From an uncultured Lachnospiraceae bacterium (lineage in GTDB: Bacteria; Bacillota; Clostridia; Lachnospirales; Lachnospiraceae): a stretch of 41,319 nucleotides of DNA. A program made the translations under genes and the position numbers. The stretch is from positions 1 to 41,319 of the forward strand of contig CACYKH010000016.1 in assembly GCA_902774915.1 (NCBI GenBank), written 5' to 3'. Below the pieces are notes generated by a model. The model searched no databases. It saw only the letters and a list, made by a program, of their open reading frames with translations, and was not told the DNA's origin. The stretch's first letter is position 1, and every line of letters starts with the position of its first letter. Shown here piece after piece: positions 1 to 8,362 of the stretch.

Positions 1-36
1 GCGCCTTAATAAATATATCAGATAGATATTGAATTA

Positions 37-52
37 CCCAGTAGAACCTGGG
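37..52 (+). other. Small hairpin upstream of the first gene
   Basis: CCCAG (37-41) and CTGGG (48-52) form a 5-bp inverted repeat with a 6-nt loop. There is no T-run, so it is not a good intrinsic terminator. It may be the end of a leader or chance. Bases 1-95 otherwise show no supportable gene. Confidence 0.2.
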
Positions 53-104
53 AGAAAGGAAAAAATCCAAGCATTAACTGATAATTGGATTATACGTGAT
101 AAAA

Positions 105-572
105 ATGAGTAGATTAAAAGAACTAAGGAAGTACGTGAATTCTATACTTTATAAGATGGAAGATGAGGATAAAAGAACTTCTGCAATAATACATTTAAAT
201 GGTGTGGCTCTTGCGGCTACTATGCTGGCTAAGAAGAGAGGTTTTGATCCAGAGATTGCAGCCATGGCTGGAGTGCTTCATGATTTACATGCCTATAAAA
301 CTGGTTCATATGACGAACATGAACATAAAGGGGCTGAACTTGCTCGTGAGATATTAGATGAGTTGGAACTTACAAGTGCTGAAGAAACGGATATGATTTG
401 TTCTGCTATCTATCATCATGGAGATAAACTGGTTGTAGATGGCGATTTTGATGAGCTTATAAAGGATGCGGATGTCATTTCCCATACTCTTAATGATCCA
501 ACTAAGGATATTAAAGATAAAGAGAAGGTTAGGTTTGAGAATCTATGTATAGAATTTGGGATGATGTTATAA
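105..572 (+). CDS. HD-domain phosphohydrolase-like protein
   Basis: This 155-residue protein has the HD-superfamily metal-binding pattern: His30, the HD doublet at His59-Asp60, His104/His105 in a YHHGD motif, and an Asp near 121-123. The family hydrolyses phosphate esters, often nucleotides or cyclic nucleotides, using divalent metal. The substrate cannot be read from the sequence. It is a stand-alone single-domain protein, likely cytoplasmic, and all-helical as expected. An ATG at 105 gives the natural start (MSRLKEL). An in-frame GTG at 96 adds three residues. Neither start has a clear ribosome binding site, so the exact start is uncertain. An in-frame stop at 75-77 bounds the ORF. The NERD gene follows 16 nt downstream in the same direction, suggesting co-transcription. 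Confidence 0.75.
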   Translation: MSRLKELRKYVNSILYKMEDEDKRTSAIIHLNGVALAATMLAKKRGFDPEIAAMAGVLHDLHAYKTGSYDEHEHKGAELAREILDELELTSAEETDMICSAIYHHGDKLVVDGDFDELIKDADVISHTLNDPTKDIKDKEKVRFENLCIEFGMML

Positions 573-588
573 AGGGTGTGTTATTTCG

Positions 589-1500
589 ATGGGATTATTT
601 GCAGATACCGAGGTCGTGATTCTTAAGGAATCCTCTGATTCAAAAGAATATTTAGATAAACTTCAACAATTAAGAACTGGTTTGCAGGATAATACAAAAG
701 CTGCCGATGTCATTGATAAAGAAATTGCCATCACAGAAGCTGGTATATATGGCGAGGATAGTGTTCTTTACGAGCTCAAAAATAGTGGGATGAATCTTGT
801 GGTTATTCGAGATTTATACATTGAAACAGAAGATGGAAGAGTAGCACAGATAGATTATTTTGTGATTACTCCTTATGTTAATGTTTTTATTGAGTGTAAG
901 AATCTTTTTGGTGATATTCAAATTAATAATAAGGGTGACTTTATAAGGTGCTTTGAGTATAAGGGCAAGAAGTATAAGGAAGGCATTTATAGCCCTATTA
1001 CTCAAAATGAGCGACATCTTACTGTATATAGAGATTGTAGAAAAGCTGACAAGAATCTTGCATCTAAAATTATATTTGAAAAGTATTTTGATACATTTAA
1101 CAAGTCGGTTGTTGTATTAGCAAATCCTAAGACTATATTAGATGATAAATATGCAAAAAAAGAGATTAAGGATCAAGTTATAAGGTGTGATCAACTTATT
1201 ACATATCTTAAGAACCTTAAATCTGATACTAAATCTAGTTTGAAAGAAATGAAAACGCTTGGCGAGAAAGTCCTTTCTATGAATATAGAAGATAGGAAAG
1301 ATTATCTTGAAAAATTTGAAAAACTTGTTGCAGAATCAAGTACTATTAAAAATGATACTAATTCTGATGATTTGATTTGCCCTCGTTGTGGAAACAAACT
1401 GATTCTAAGGACTGCAAAGAAGGGTGCTAATGCCGGAAATCAGTTTTATGGATGTAGTACATATCCTAAATGTAAGTATATAAGGAATATTAATAAATAA
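589..1500 (+). CDS. NERD-domain protein with topoisomerase-type zinc ribbon
   Basis: The 303-residue protein has an N-terminal NERD (nuclease-related) domain at about residues 50-190. It shows the restriction-endonuclease-like acidic pattern: Glu56 in YGE, Asp89 in QID, and Glu102-Cys-Lys104. The C-terminus (264-295) holds four cysteines, CPRC and later GC...C, in the arrangement of the C-terminal zinc ribbons of DNA topoisomerase I. The family is predicted to cleave or process DNA, and the zinc ribbon would help bind it. Cytoplasmic; no membrane segment. The next gene starts at its stop codon (TAATG overlap), so the two are translationally coupled. The nuclease role is inferred from the fold and is not proven for this subtype. 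Confidence 0.8.
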   Translation: MGLFADTEVVILKESSDSKEYLDKLQQLRTGLQDNTKAADVIDKEIAITEAGIYGEDSVLYELKNSGMNLVVIRDLYIETEDGRVAQIDYFVITPYVNVFIECKNLFGDIQINNKGDFIRCFEYKGKKYKEGIYSPITQNERHLTVYRDCRKADKNLASKIIFEKYFDTFNKSVVVLANPKTILDDKYAKKEIKDQVIRCDQLITYLKNLKSDTKSSLKEMKTLGEKVLSMNIEDRKDYLEKFEKLVAESSTIKNDTNSDDLICPRCGNKLILRTAKKGANAGNQFYGCSTYPKCKYIRNINK

Positions 1501-1739
1501 TGAGTATATTGATCAAAGACACAACTAAAGAGGAACGTGAGCGTATAGTAGCGGAATCCCTCGGAAATATAAGTGGTTCTTGTGATGGCTGTGCTTCTGG
1601 ACTTGCGGACATGTACCAGGATTATATTGACGGTAAGAAGGAAATACGCGAGATAAATATGGAGTTTAGAGCGCATTATGAATCTGGCGCTGATGGACCT
1701 GAGAAAGTTGAATGTGGAGAAGGTCGTACTTTTACGTAG
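1500..1739 (+). CDS. Conserved small protein of unknown function
   Basis: This 79-residue acidic protein begins in the TAATG overlap with the NERD gene, so translation is probably coupled. It has a CDGCASG motif near residue 28 and a following DMYQDYIDGKKE helix. I recognise this pattern from small Clostridia proteins that have sometimes been labelled PurH. The real PurH is a bifunctional enzyme of over 500 residues, so that label does not fit. The two closely spaced cysteines could bind a metal or be redox-active, but no second pair is present. Function unknown. Confidence 0.7.
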   Translation: MSILIKDTTKEERERIVAESLGNISGSCDGCASGLADMYQDYIDGKKEIREINMEFRAHYESGADGPEKVECGEGRTFT

Positions 1740-1792
1740 AAATAAGATGATGAATTTATTGATTAAATCTGGAAACTAATGGGCAAGATATC

Positions 1793-2278
1793 ATGTTTAA
1801 CGAATTTTTAGAAAAAACTGAAAGAATTACGTATAAGATAGCTACCCCTGATGACATGGAACTCTTAATGAGCAGTCGTCTTGAAATGCTTAAGGTAGTA
1901 AATAATTTGGATTATAAGTATGAATATAGTGATGAGATAGTAAAGAATATCAGAGAATATTTTGAAAAAGGGGATCACACAACGGTTCTTGCTATGGATG
2001 GAAAGAGAGTTATTGGCTGTGCATCAATCTGCTACATGTACATTATGCCGACTTTTGATCATCCGACTGGTAAACGTGCTCATCTCATGAATGTTTATAC
2101 CATGAAAGAATGGCAGAGACAGGGTATTGCGAGGAAAATGGTATCGATTCTCATAGACGAGGCCTGGAAACGCGGTGTTACTGAAATCAGTCTTGATGCT
2201 ACAGAGGAAGGACGTCCATTATATGAAAAACTTGGTTTTACCGAGTCAACAGAAGGGATGGTTCTTGTAAACAACTAA
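1793..2278 (+). CDS. GNAT-family N-acetyltransferase
   Basis: The 161-residue protein has the GNAT layout. An N-terminal beta-alpha region is followed by a central strand with MNVYTMKEWQRQG and the acetyl-CoA pyrophosphate-binding loop (Gln/Arg-x-x-Gly-x-Ala) at about residues 104-112. A C-terminal LYEKLGF segment, the typical motif-B end, completes it. It should transfer acetyl from acetyl-CoA to an amine. The substrate is unknown. The start is ATG with a weak upstream purine run. It precedes the patatin-like gene by 21 nt in the same direction. Confidence 0.85.
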   Translation: MFNEFLEKTERITYKIATPDDMELLMSSRLEMLKVVNNLDYKYEYSDEIVKNIREYFEKGDHTTVLAMDGKRVIGCASICYMYIMPTFDHPTGKRAHLMNVYTMKEWQRQGIARKMVSILIDEAWKRGVTEISLDATEEGRPLYEKLGFTESTEGMVLVNN

Positions 2279-2299
2279 TAAATGGAGCAATGATGAGAC

Positions 2300-3196
2300 A
2301 TGAAAGTATATAGTGGTATAGATAGAATTCCAACTGGAAGATCTAACGATATTATTACTGAAGGATGCATGGTACTTGAAGGTGGTGGATGGAAAGGATT
2401 ATACACTCTTGGAGTACTTGATGCATTTATGGAAAATGGAATAAACATGAGAAGTACTGTCGGTATATCTGCCGGAGCGCTTTCTGCTATAGGCTATGTA
2501 TCTGGGCAGATTGGCTGGGGTGCAAGGATAGACCTGACTTACAGACATGATAAGGAATATGTTGGACTTGGTGCTGTATTAAAAGATCACGGAGTTACAG
2601 GATTTTCTTATCTTTATAATGATATAGTTGATGGAATGCCACTGGATAAGAAAAGGCTTATGGATCCTTCTAGAAAGCTTGCTGTAGGCGTTACGAACAT
2701 GATTACTGGTGAAACTGAATATATGGAAAAGGGTAAATGTAACTTGTCAGCAGCTGTTAGAGCATCAGCGACGGTGCCTTTTGTTTCACGTCCTGTTGTA
2801 ATTAAAGGTGTTCCTTACCTTGATGGTGGATGTTCTACTAAGATTCCATATCCATATGCTCTTAAAGAAGGTGCTGAGAAGATAATAGTTGTTAAGACAA
2901 GAGAATGGTCATTTAGAAGAGATACGACTCCTAATAAGGTTGCTATGACTATGTATCGTAGATATCCTGAGTTTGTGAATAGCATTAATAAAGCAAACGA
3001 TGAATTCAATAAGATGACCGATTCTTTATTTAAACTGCATAATGAGGGTAAGGTTTTTGTTATTGCTCCTTCTAAGCCGGTTGAAGTAACAAGATTTGAA
3101 GGCGATATGGAAAAACTTGGTGATCTTTACTGGCTTGGCTACAATGATGCAAATCAGAATATAGATAAGATTAAAGAATACTTAGGAAGTAAGTAG
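2300..3196 (+). CDS. Patatin-like phospholipase
   Basis: This 298-residue protein shows the patatin Ser-Asp dyad signature. The oxyanion loop is GGGWKG (28-33), the nucleophile elbow is GISAG (55-59, Ser57), and the DGG motif carrying the catalytic Asp is near residue 174. Patatin enzymes hydrolyse acyl esters of phospholipids or other lipids. No signal peptide or membrane segment is visible, so it is probably cytoplasmic or peripheral, like the bacterial YjjU/RssA type. The metalloprotease gene begins one base after its stop, indicating an operon. Length is normal for the bacterial family. Confidence 0.88.
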   Translation: MKVYSGIDRIPTGRSNDIITEGCMVLEGGGWKGLYTLGVLDAFMENGINMRSTVGISAGALSAIGYVSGQIGWGARIDLTYRHDKEYVGLGAVLKDHGVTGFSYLYNDIVDGMPLDKKRLMDPSRKLAVGVTNMITGETEYMEKGKCNLSAAVRASATVPFVSRPVVIKGVPYLDGGCSTKIPYPYALKEGAEKIIVVKTREWSFRRDTTPNKVAMTMYRRYPEFVNSINKANDEFNKMTDSLFKLHNEGKVFVIAPSKPVEVTRFEGDMEKLGDLYWLGYNDANQNIDKIKEYLGSK

Positions 3197-3197
3197 C

Positions 3198-3761
3198 TTG
3201 AATGGTGAAATTAAGATAATTAAAACTCGCAGGAAAACGATTTCTGTGTCAGTAGAGAATTCTGATACTGTGATAGTTAGGGCTCCTAATAAGGTTTCTA
3301 AGAAGTTTATATATAAGTTTCTGGAGAAGCATGCTGACTGGATTGAAAAGCAGAAAGCGGCGGCCAAAGTTCGGGAGGCAGAGCTTGGTCAGATTAGAAA
3401 ACTTACTCAGTTAGAACTTGAGGAACTTGGGGATAAAGCTTGTGAGGTTTTTAAGAATAAAGTTGAGTTTTATGCGCCTATTGTTGGGGTTACCTATGGA
3501 AGGATTACTATAAGGAACCAGAAGACTTTGTGGGGCAGTTGTTCTAAGAAGGATAATTTGAACTTCAATGTGGCGCTTATGAGGGCTCCGATTGAGGTTC
3601 TTGATTATGTTGTGGTTCATGAGCTTTGTCATAGACTGCATGCCAACCATTCTAAAGCGTTCTGGAAGGAAGTTGAGAGAGTCCTGCCTGATTATAAAGT
3701 GCAGGAGAAGTGGTTGAAGGATAATGGACAGAGGTTAATGGCGGAGACGCAAGGTGGGTGA
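3198..3761 (+). CDS. YgjP-type M48-like metallopeptidase (DUF45)
   Basis: The 187-residue protein has the zinc-protease HExxH motif as HELCH (141-145), a downstream His near 151, and the WGSCS motif (112-116) that marks the YgjP/DUF45 family. These proteins are predicted zinc metallopeptidases, cytoplasmic and without membrane helices. Their physiological substrate is poorly known. The start is a TTG one base after the patatin stop. It is supported by the purine-rich AGGAAG about 9 nt upstream and by the absence of a better in-frame ATG. The N-terminal half is basic, which is usual in the family. Confidence 0.82.
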   Translation: MNGEIKIIKTRRKTISVSVENSDTVIVRAPNKVSKKFIYKFLEKHADWIEKQKAAAKVREAELGQIRKLTQLELEELGDKACEVFKNKVEFYAPIVGVTYGRITIRNQKTLWGSCSKKDNLNFNVALMRAPIEVLDYVVVHELCHRLHANHSKAFWKEVERVLPDYKVQEKWLKDNGQRLMAETQGG

Positions 3762-3868
3762 ATCGATACTTTGGTCCTTTTTATGATACATACATGAACT
3801 TATTATTATATATTATATATTTATGAAGGATTGATATTTAAGATACATAAAAGGGGAGTGTGACCTTT

Positions 3869-5272
3869 ATGGGAATAAGATTTAGAAAATCTGTAAAGAT
3901 ATGTAAAGGTGTACGTGTTAATTTTTCAAAATCAGGAGCTAGTATTTCTTTGGGAGGAAGAGGTCACCGTGTGACTACCGGAAAAAGAGGGACTAGAGCC
4001 ACTTTTGGTATACCTGGAACAGGTTTATCATATAGTACTAAAATAGGGGGAACTAGTCATAAGCATACATCTAGCTCAAGAAAACATCACAGCACAAGTA
4101 ATAAGCCCAATTATCGTACAAATAAAAGTTCTAATACATCTGGCTCCTGGGTTAATGGTAAATGGAATCCTCCAAATCAAACTCCTGTTCAAAATGAATT
4201 GGAAATTCATATGAATGATAAGGGCCAGATATCATTTTATGATGCTACAGGAAGAGAAATTACTGATCCGAGCTTGATTAGGAAGATAAAACAGACTCCG
4301 CAGTATATTCTTCAAAAACAACAACTTGAAGAACAACGTCGTGAAAAAATAGATGAAATAATAAAGTCTTCTGAAGAGGAAAATGAAAAATTCATTAATA
4401 TTTATAAATTATCTTCAGTTGTAGATTCAAAAGAAGATTTTGAGTATAGATATAATGCTTTAAAACCTAATGTTTATGTTCCAGCACAGTTTATGCTTCC
4501 TATGCCTACTGAACAAAGTGTAAAGGAATTGTTGTTTCAAGAAGCTCAAAACACTATTACCGGTTCTATATTTACTGTAAATAAACAGCGAAAACAATAT
4601 GTAGAAGATAATTTTCAAAGAAGATTTGATTTTTTAATGTCAGATTGGGAAACAAAAAGGAAGAATTTTTTGCAGTTTCAGGAACAAAAAAGAATTGAGG
4701 CTGAAAAGTATTATCAAGAGGAGTATGAAAGTCAAAAAGAGTTTTTACAATATTTAATTAATGGAGATGATGAAGAAGTATCAGAGGTGTTTGATTCTTG
4801 GATTGAATCTTGTGAGCTTCCAGTTGAAATTAATATTAATTATGATTGGAATAATCCAAATAAAGTGATGATGTTAGATGTGGATCTTCCTGAAATTGAA
4901 GATATTTCTGAAACTAAAATGATTAAAACTGATGCAGGAAATCTTAAAGAAAAGAAGAAAACACAAGCTGAATTAAGGAATGAATATGCAATTTTAGTTT
5001 TTGGATTAGCAATGTTTATTTCATCAAATGTTTTTAATGTTTCTCCAGCAATAGAGAAAGTATTAATTTCTGGATATACTCAACGAAGAAATAAAGATGG
5101 TGAAATTAATGATGATTATATATATTCCATTAAATTTACTAGGAACATGTTTGAAAAGAAAAATGTAGCTTTAATGGATCCAAGAACTTTTTGTATGACG
5201 GCAGAAAATAGATGTAATATGACAAGCACTTCGCTTTTTAAAGTGATTAAGCCTTATGATTCATTTGAGTAA
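3869..5272 (+). CDS. DUF4236-domain protein with long charged C-terminal region
   Basis: The first ~55 residues form a DUF4236 domain. It starts MGIRFRKS, continues through VNFSKSGASISLGG and ends with GIPGTGLSYS. After a Ser/Thr/Asn/His-rich linker (about 60-110) there is a charged, helical region rich in Glu, Lys and Gln, then a C-terminal domain with a short hydrophobic stretch (ILVFGLAMFI). I chose the ATG at 3869 because it has AAGGGGAG at 3851-3858 at normal spacing and gives the canonical family N-terminus. An upstream in-frame GTG at 3860 overlaps the binding site. The function of DUF4236 is unknown. The gene is more AT-rich than those upstream and forms a same-strand cluster with the following K+ channel and zinc-ribbon genes. 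Confidence 0.8.
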   Translation: MGIRFRKSVKICKGVRVNFSKSGASISLGGRGHRVTTGKRGTRATFGIPGTGLSYSTKIGGTSHKHTSSSRKHHSTSNKPNYRTNKSSNTSGSWVNGKWNPPNQTPVQNELEIHMNDKGQISFYDATGREITDPSLIRKIKQTPQYILQKQQLEEQRREKIDEIIKSSEEENEKFINIYKLSSVVDSKEDFEYRYNALKPNVYVPAQFMLPMPTEQSVKELLFQEAQNTITGSIFTVNKQRKQYVEDNFQRRFDFLMSDWETKRKNFLQFQEQKRIEAEKYYQEEYESQKEFLQYLINGDDEEVSEVFDSWIESCELPVEININYDWNNPNKVMMLDVDLPEIEDISETKMIKTDAGNLKEKKKTQAELRNEYAILVFGLAMFISSNVFNVSPAIEKVLISGYTQRRNKDGEINDDYIYSIKFTRNMFEKKNVALMDPRTFCMTAENRCNMTSTSLFKVIKPYDSFE

Positions 5273-5290
5273 ATAGAATGGAAGAATTCG

Positions 5291-6034
5291 ATGAGAAAGA
5301 AGATTTATTATATTATTGAAAAAGCAGAAGATAATAACTCCTTTAGTAGAGTATATGATTGCTCAATGTTGATTGTGATTTTTATTAGTTTGATTCCGCT
5401 TTTCTTCAAAAACGATAATTTTGCTTTTGTAATTATAGATAAAGTTACAGTATCTATATTTATAATAGATTATTTATTTAGATGGATAACTGCTGATTAT
5501 AAGATGGAAAAGAAAGGTGTGAAATCTTTTATTCTATATCCTTTTACTTTTATGGCGATTATTGATTTATTATCTATTTTACCTTCATTGTCTATTATAA
5601 ATAAAGGCTTTAAAGCTTTGAGAGTATTAAGAATGATAAGGGCAATGAGAGTATTTAGAATATTTAAAACGATAAGGTATTCTAAAAGCTTTATGGTGAT
5701 TGGAAATGTTTTGAAAAAATCAAAAGAATCTCTTATTGCTGTTTGTGTATTGGCGTTTGGTTATATTCTTATCTCTGCGTTGATAATATATAATGTCGAG
5801 CCTGATACTTTTGATACATTTTTCGATGCATTATACTGGGCGACAGTTTCACTTACTACTGTGGGGTATGGTGATATATATCCAGTTTCAATTATGGGTA
5901 GAATAATAACTATGATTTCTTCGATGTTTGGCATTGCTATTGTTGCACTACCTGCAGGTATTATAACAGCAGGATATATGTCAGAAATTAGTCAAAGAGA
6001 TAAACAGGAGGACGATTTTAATGAAATTGATTAA
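5291..6034 (+). CDS. Voltage-sensor-type potassium channel
   Basis: This 247-residue inner-membrane protein has six predicted helices: S1 about 25-40, S2 48-66, S3 81-100, S4 105-132, S5 145-167 and S6 201-229. S4 carries arginines at every third position (111, 114, 117, 120, 123), the hallmark of a voltage sensor. The pore loop holds the K+ selectivity filter TTVGYGD (189-195). It should form a tetramer conducting K+ in response to membrane potential. The C-terminus after S6 is short, with no RCK/TrkA domain. The next gene starts 14 nt before its stop, so the two are translationally coupled. Confidence 0.92.
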   Translation: MRKKIYYIIEKAEDNNSFSRVYDCSMLIVIFISLIPLFFKNDNFAFVIIDKVTVSIFIIDYLFRWITADYKMEKKGVKSFILYPFTFMAIIDLLSILPSLSIINKGFKALRVLRMIRAMRVFRIFKTIRYSKSFMVIGNVLKKSKESLIAVCVLAFGYILISALIIYNVEPDTFDTFFDALYWATVSLTTVGYGDIYPVSIMGRIITMISSMFGIAIVALPAGIITAGYMSEISQRDKQEDDFNEID

Positions 6035-6998
6035 TATGAGTTGTCCTAATTGTGGATCACAACTTCAGATTGATTTGGATAATAAACAGGCTTCATGTCC
6101 GTATTGTGGAAATACTTTATTGATTGATGATGGAGTACAGCATATTCAGTATGATAATGCCGAAAATGCAGGATATGAATTTGAAAAGGGAAGACAGAGA
6201 GCACAGGCCGAACAATTAATGAACTATTCAAATCAATCTTCAAATACTAAATACTGGCAACAACCACAAAATCAAAAAAAGAAAAACACAATGGTATGGT
6301 GGGTTATTGGATGGATATTATTTTTTCCGATTCCTTTGACTATACTTTTAGCAAGAGATAAAAGTATAAATCCAAAAGTTAGGTATGGAATTATTGCGGG
6401 AATGTGGATAATTCTTCTGATTGTTGGATTGGTTAGAAATAATGGCGCAAATGACAATTTTGAAAACACAACAGTTCAAGATGTAAAAATAAGTGAAGAA
6501 GAAACTGCTGAATTAACTTCAGAAGCAAATACAGATGATACATCTTCTCCTGATGTATCAAAAGTCATTGATGATTTAGTTGAATCTATAAACTCCAAGA
6601 ATAATGTTGTATTAACTTATGTGGAAGATTTTACTCCTTCTGATAAAAAAAGTTCTCATTACAGAACTGAATTCAGATTAAATGCATATAAAGAGGCAAT
6701 AGGAAAGTCTTATTCATATGATGGTACCACAGTTGATATTGTATCACATGACACTATTATGGGTGGAACACCGACAAGGATATATATGAATTCGGCATCA
6801 TTACAACAATGTAAAGATATGATAGAAAACGCTGCTCCTATACTAGATAGTTCTATATCCGATAATGATATCCAAGAGACAATCAGTTATATTGATGAAA
6901 AGCATAGAGCTAATGGGTATTATATAGGTAATAGTCTTGGTCTTGTTATATCAAAAAACGGTGAAGATTCTTATAAATTTATGTTAAAGAATGATTAG
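6021..6998 (+). CDS. Zinc-ribbon membrane protein with extracytoplasmic domain
   Basis: The 325-residue protein opens with a CxxC...CxxC zinc ribbon (Cys8, 11, 26, 29). Two hydrophobic helices follow (about 90-110 and 120-138), separated by a short basic loop. A Thr/Glu/Asp-rich linker (about 145-180) leads to a C-terminal alpha/beta domain I do not recognise. The start lies inside the channel gene and has GGAGG about 9 nt upstream, so the 14-nt overlap is convincing. Topology is inferred: ribbon inside, with the hairpin of two helices placing the C-terminal domain on the same side unless one helix is not membrane-spanning. Coupling to the K+ channel suggests a regulatory or accessory subunit, but this is a guess from position. 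Confidence 0.75.
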   Translation: MKLINMSCPNCGSQLQIDLDNKQASCPYCGNTLLIDDGVQHIQYDNAENAGYEFEKGRQRAQAEQLMNYSNQSSNTKYWQQPQNQKKKNTMVWWVIGWILFFPIPLTILLARDKSINPKVRYGIIAGMWIILLIVGLVRNNGANDNFENTTVQDVKISEEETAELTSEANTDDTSSPDVSKVIDDLVESINSKNNVVLTYVEDFTPSDKKSSHYRTEFRLNAYKEAIGKSYSYDGTTVDIVSHDTIMGGTPTRIYMNSASLQQCKDMIENAAPILDSSISDNDIQETISYIDEKHRANGYYIGNSLGLVISKNGEDSYKFMLKND

Positions 6999-7024
6999 TA
7001 TTATTGAAATGTTTTGGATGAACT

Positions 7025-7924
7025 ATGAGTTTACCAATTTTTACTTCAATTGAAGAAGGTCTAAATGCTATTTTTAGAAAAGAAGTCTCAATCGTTTCAA
7101 AGTCCTACGTTGGTGGTGGCGATATCAACGATTCGAGTCTTCTTAAGTTGTCCAATGGTGAAGTTGTTTTCGTCAAAGCTAATTCTTACAGGAATCGTGA
7201 TTTCTTCCGTGCAGAAGAGTCGGGTATAGAGGCATTGGCTTCTACTAAGGCTATTGCTGTTCCTGAGATTCTGTTCCGTGGCGCTGACGAAGCTGATAAT
7301 TCTTCATTTCTATGTATGAGATATATTCGTCAGGGAAGTCATACAGAGGATTTTTGGGAGGATTTTGGACATAAGCTTGCTAGAATGCATTTGGCTGAAA
7401 CAAAGAGATTTACAGGCAACGGTAACTTCGGTTTTAACTCTGATAACTATATCGGCGCTACCTCGCAGATCAATACACCTGAATCGTCATGGGTGAATTT
7501 CTTCTGTAAATGTCGTTTGGAACCACAGTTTAAGATGGCAGACAATTACTTTAATTCAGAAATTAAGAGTAATATCGAGAGATTTCTTGATAAAATCTCT
7601 TCGCTAATAGTTGAACCTGATGTTCCGTCTTTACTTCATGGGGATTTATGGTCTGGGAATTATATGGTTGGAAATGTTGGGCATGCTGTTCTGATCGATC
7701 CGGCTGTTTATGTTGGTCACGCTGAGGCTGACCTTGCTATGACTGAGTTATTTGGAAGATTTCCGCAGAGATTTTACGATGCATATTCGGAAGTTAATAA
7801 GATTGAGGCGGGATATAAAGAAAGGCGTGATATTTATAACTTATATCACTTGTTAAATCATCTTAATTTATTTGGTATTATCTACCTAGACGGTGTTCTA
7901 GGTATTATTAATAAATATATATGA
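7025..7924 (+). CDS. Fructosamine kinase family protein
   Basis: The 299-residue protein matches the fructosamine/ketosamine-3-kinase family. It has GGGDIND near residue 27, a conserved VFVKAN lysine strand, the catalytic loop HGDLWSGN (about 205-212) and the metal-binding IDPAVYVGHAEADLAM segment. These kinases phosphorylate the sugar of glycated amines at O-3, making it unstable and so repairing glycated proteins or small molecules. Cytoplasmic and of normal length. The gene lies 26 nt after the zinc-ribbon gene and 19 nt before the PH-domain gene. Confidence 0.88.
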   Translation: MSLPIFTSIEEGLNAIFRKEVSIVSKSYVGGGDINDSSLLKLSNGEVVFVKANSYRNRDFFRAEESGIEALASTKAIAVPEILFRGADEADNSSFLCMRYIRQGSHTEDFWEDFGHKLARMHLAETKRFTGNGNFGFNSDNYIGATSQINTPESSWVNFFCKCRLEPQFKMADNYFNSEIKSNIERFLDKISSLIVEPDVPSLLHGDLWSGNYMVGNVGHAVLIDPAVYVGHAEADLAMTELFGRFPQRFYDAYSEVNKIEAGYKERRDIYNLYHLLNHLNLFGIIYLDGVLGIINKYI

Positions 7925-7943
7925 TATATGGAGGTATTTTATT

Positions 7944-8327
7944 ATGGCAATTAATTTCAATTCAAACTCGGTGTTCAATCTTAAACCTATTGATTTAGGT
8001 CAGGTGAGAGATGATGTTCAGGCATTATTGGTACCTGGAGAGCAGATGCTCTATGGTTTCCAGACTGTAAGAGATCAGCTTGTATTTACTAATAAGAGAA
8101 TTATTGCAATCGATGTACAGGGTATTACGGGAAAGAGAAGATCTTTTGCATCTATGCCTTATTCAAAGGTTCAGTATTTTGAAATTCAGACTCCTGGATT
8201 CGTTGAACTTTTCCCTGATTGCGAGCTTTATCTGATGTTTGCAAGTGGATTCTCAGCAAAGTTTGAGTTTAAGGGTAAGGTTGATATCGGTGCTATAGGA
8301 CGCATGATATCTGAGTATATTCTTTAA
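7944..8327 (+). CDS. Bacterial PH-domain protein (DUF1696 type)
   Basis: This 127-residue single-domain protein has the bacterial pleckstrin-homology pattern: LVPGEQML, FQTVRDQLVFTNKRIIAIDVQG, and SMPYSKVQYFEIQTPG. Bacterial PH domains of this class form ring-like oligomers; the molecular role is unknown. GGAGG at 7930-7934 gives a strong ribosome binding site for the ATG. No signal peptide or membrane segment is present. Confidence 0.85.
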   Translation: MAINFNSNSVFNLKPIDLGQVRDDVQALLVPGEQMLYGFQTVRDQLVFTNKRIIAIDVQGITGKRRSFASMPYSKVQYFEIQTPGFVELFPDCELYLMFASGFSAKFEFKGKVDIGAIGRMISEYIL

Positions 8328-8362
8328 ACAAGTAGATATAAGATTAGCTTTCGGAGAATAAC

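Noticed and set aside
1500-1739. Annotation as PurH
   Set aside because: At 79 residues it cannot be the bifunctional purine enzyme, and no PurH motif is present.
3860-3868. GTG start for the DUF4236 protein
   Set aside because: It overlaps the ribosome binding site; the ATG at 3869 gives the canonical MGIRFRKS start.
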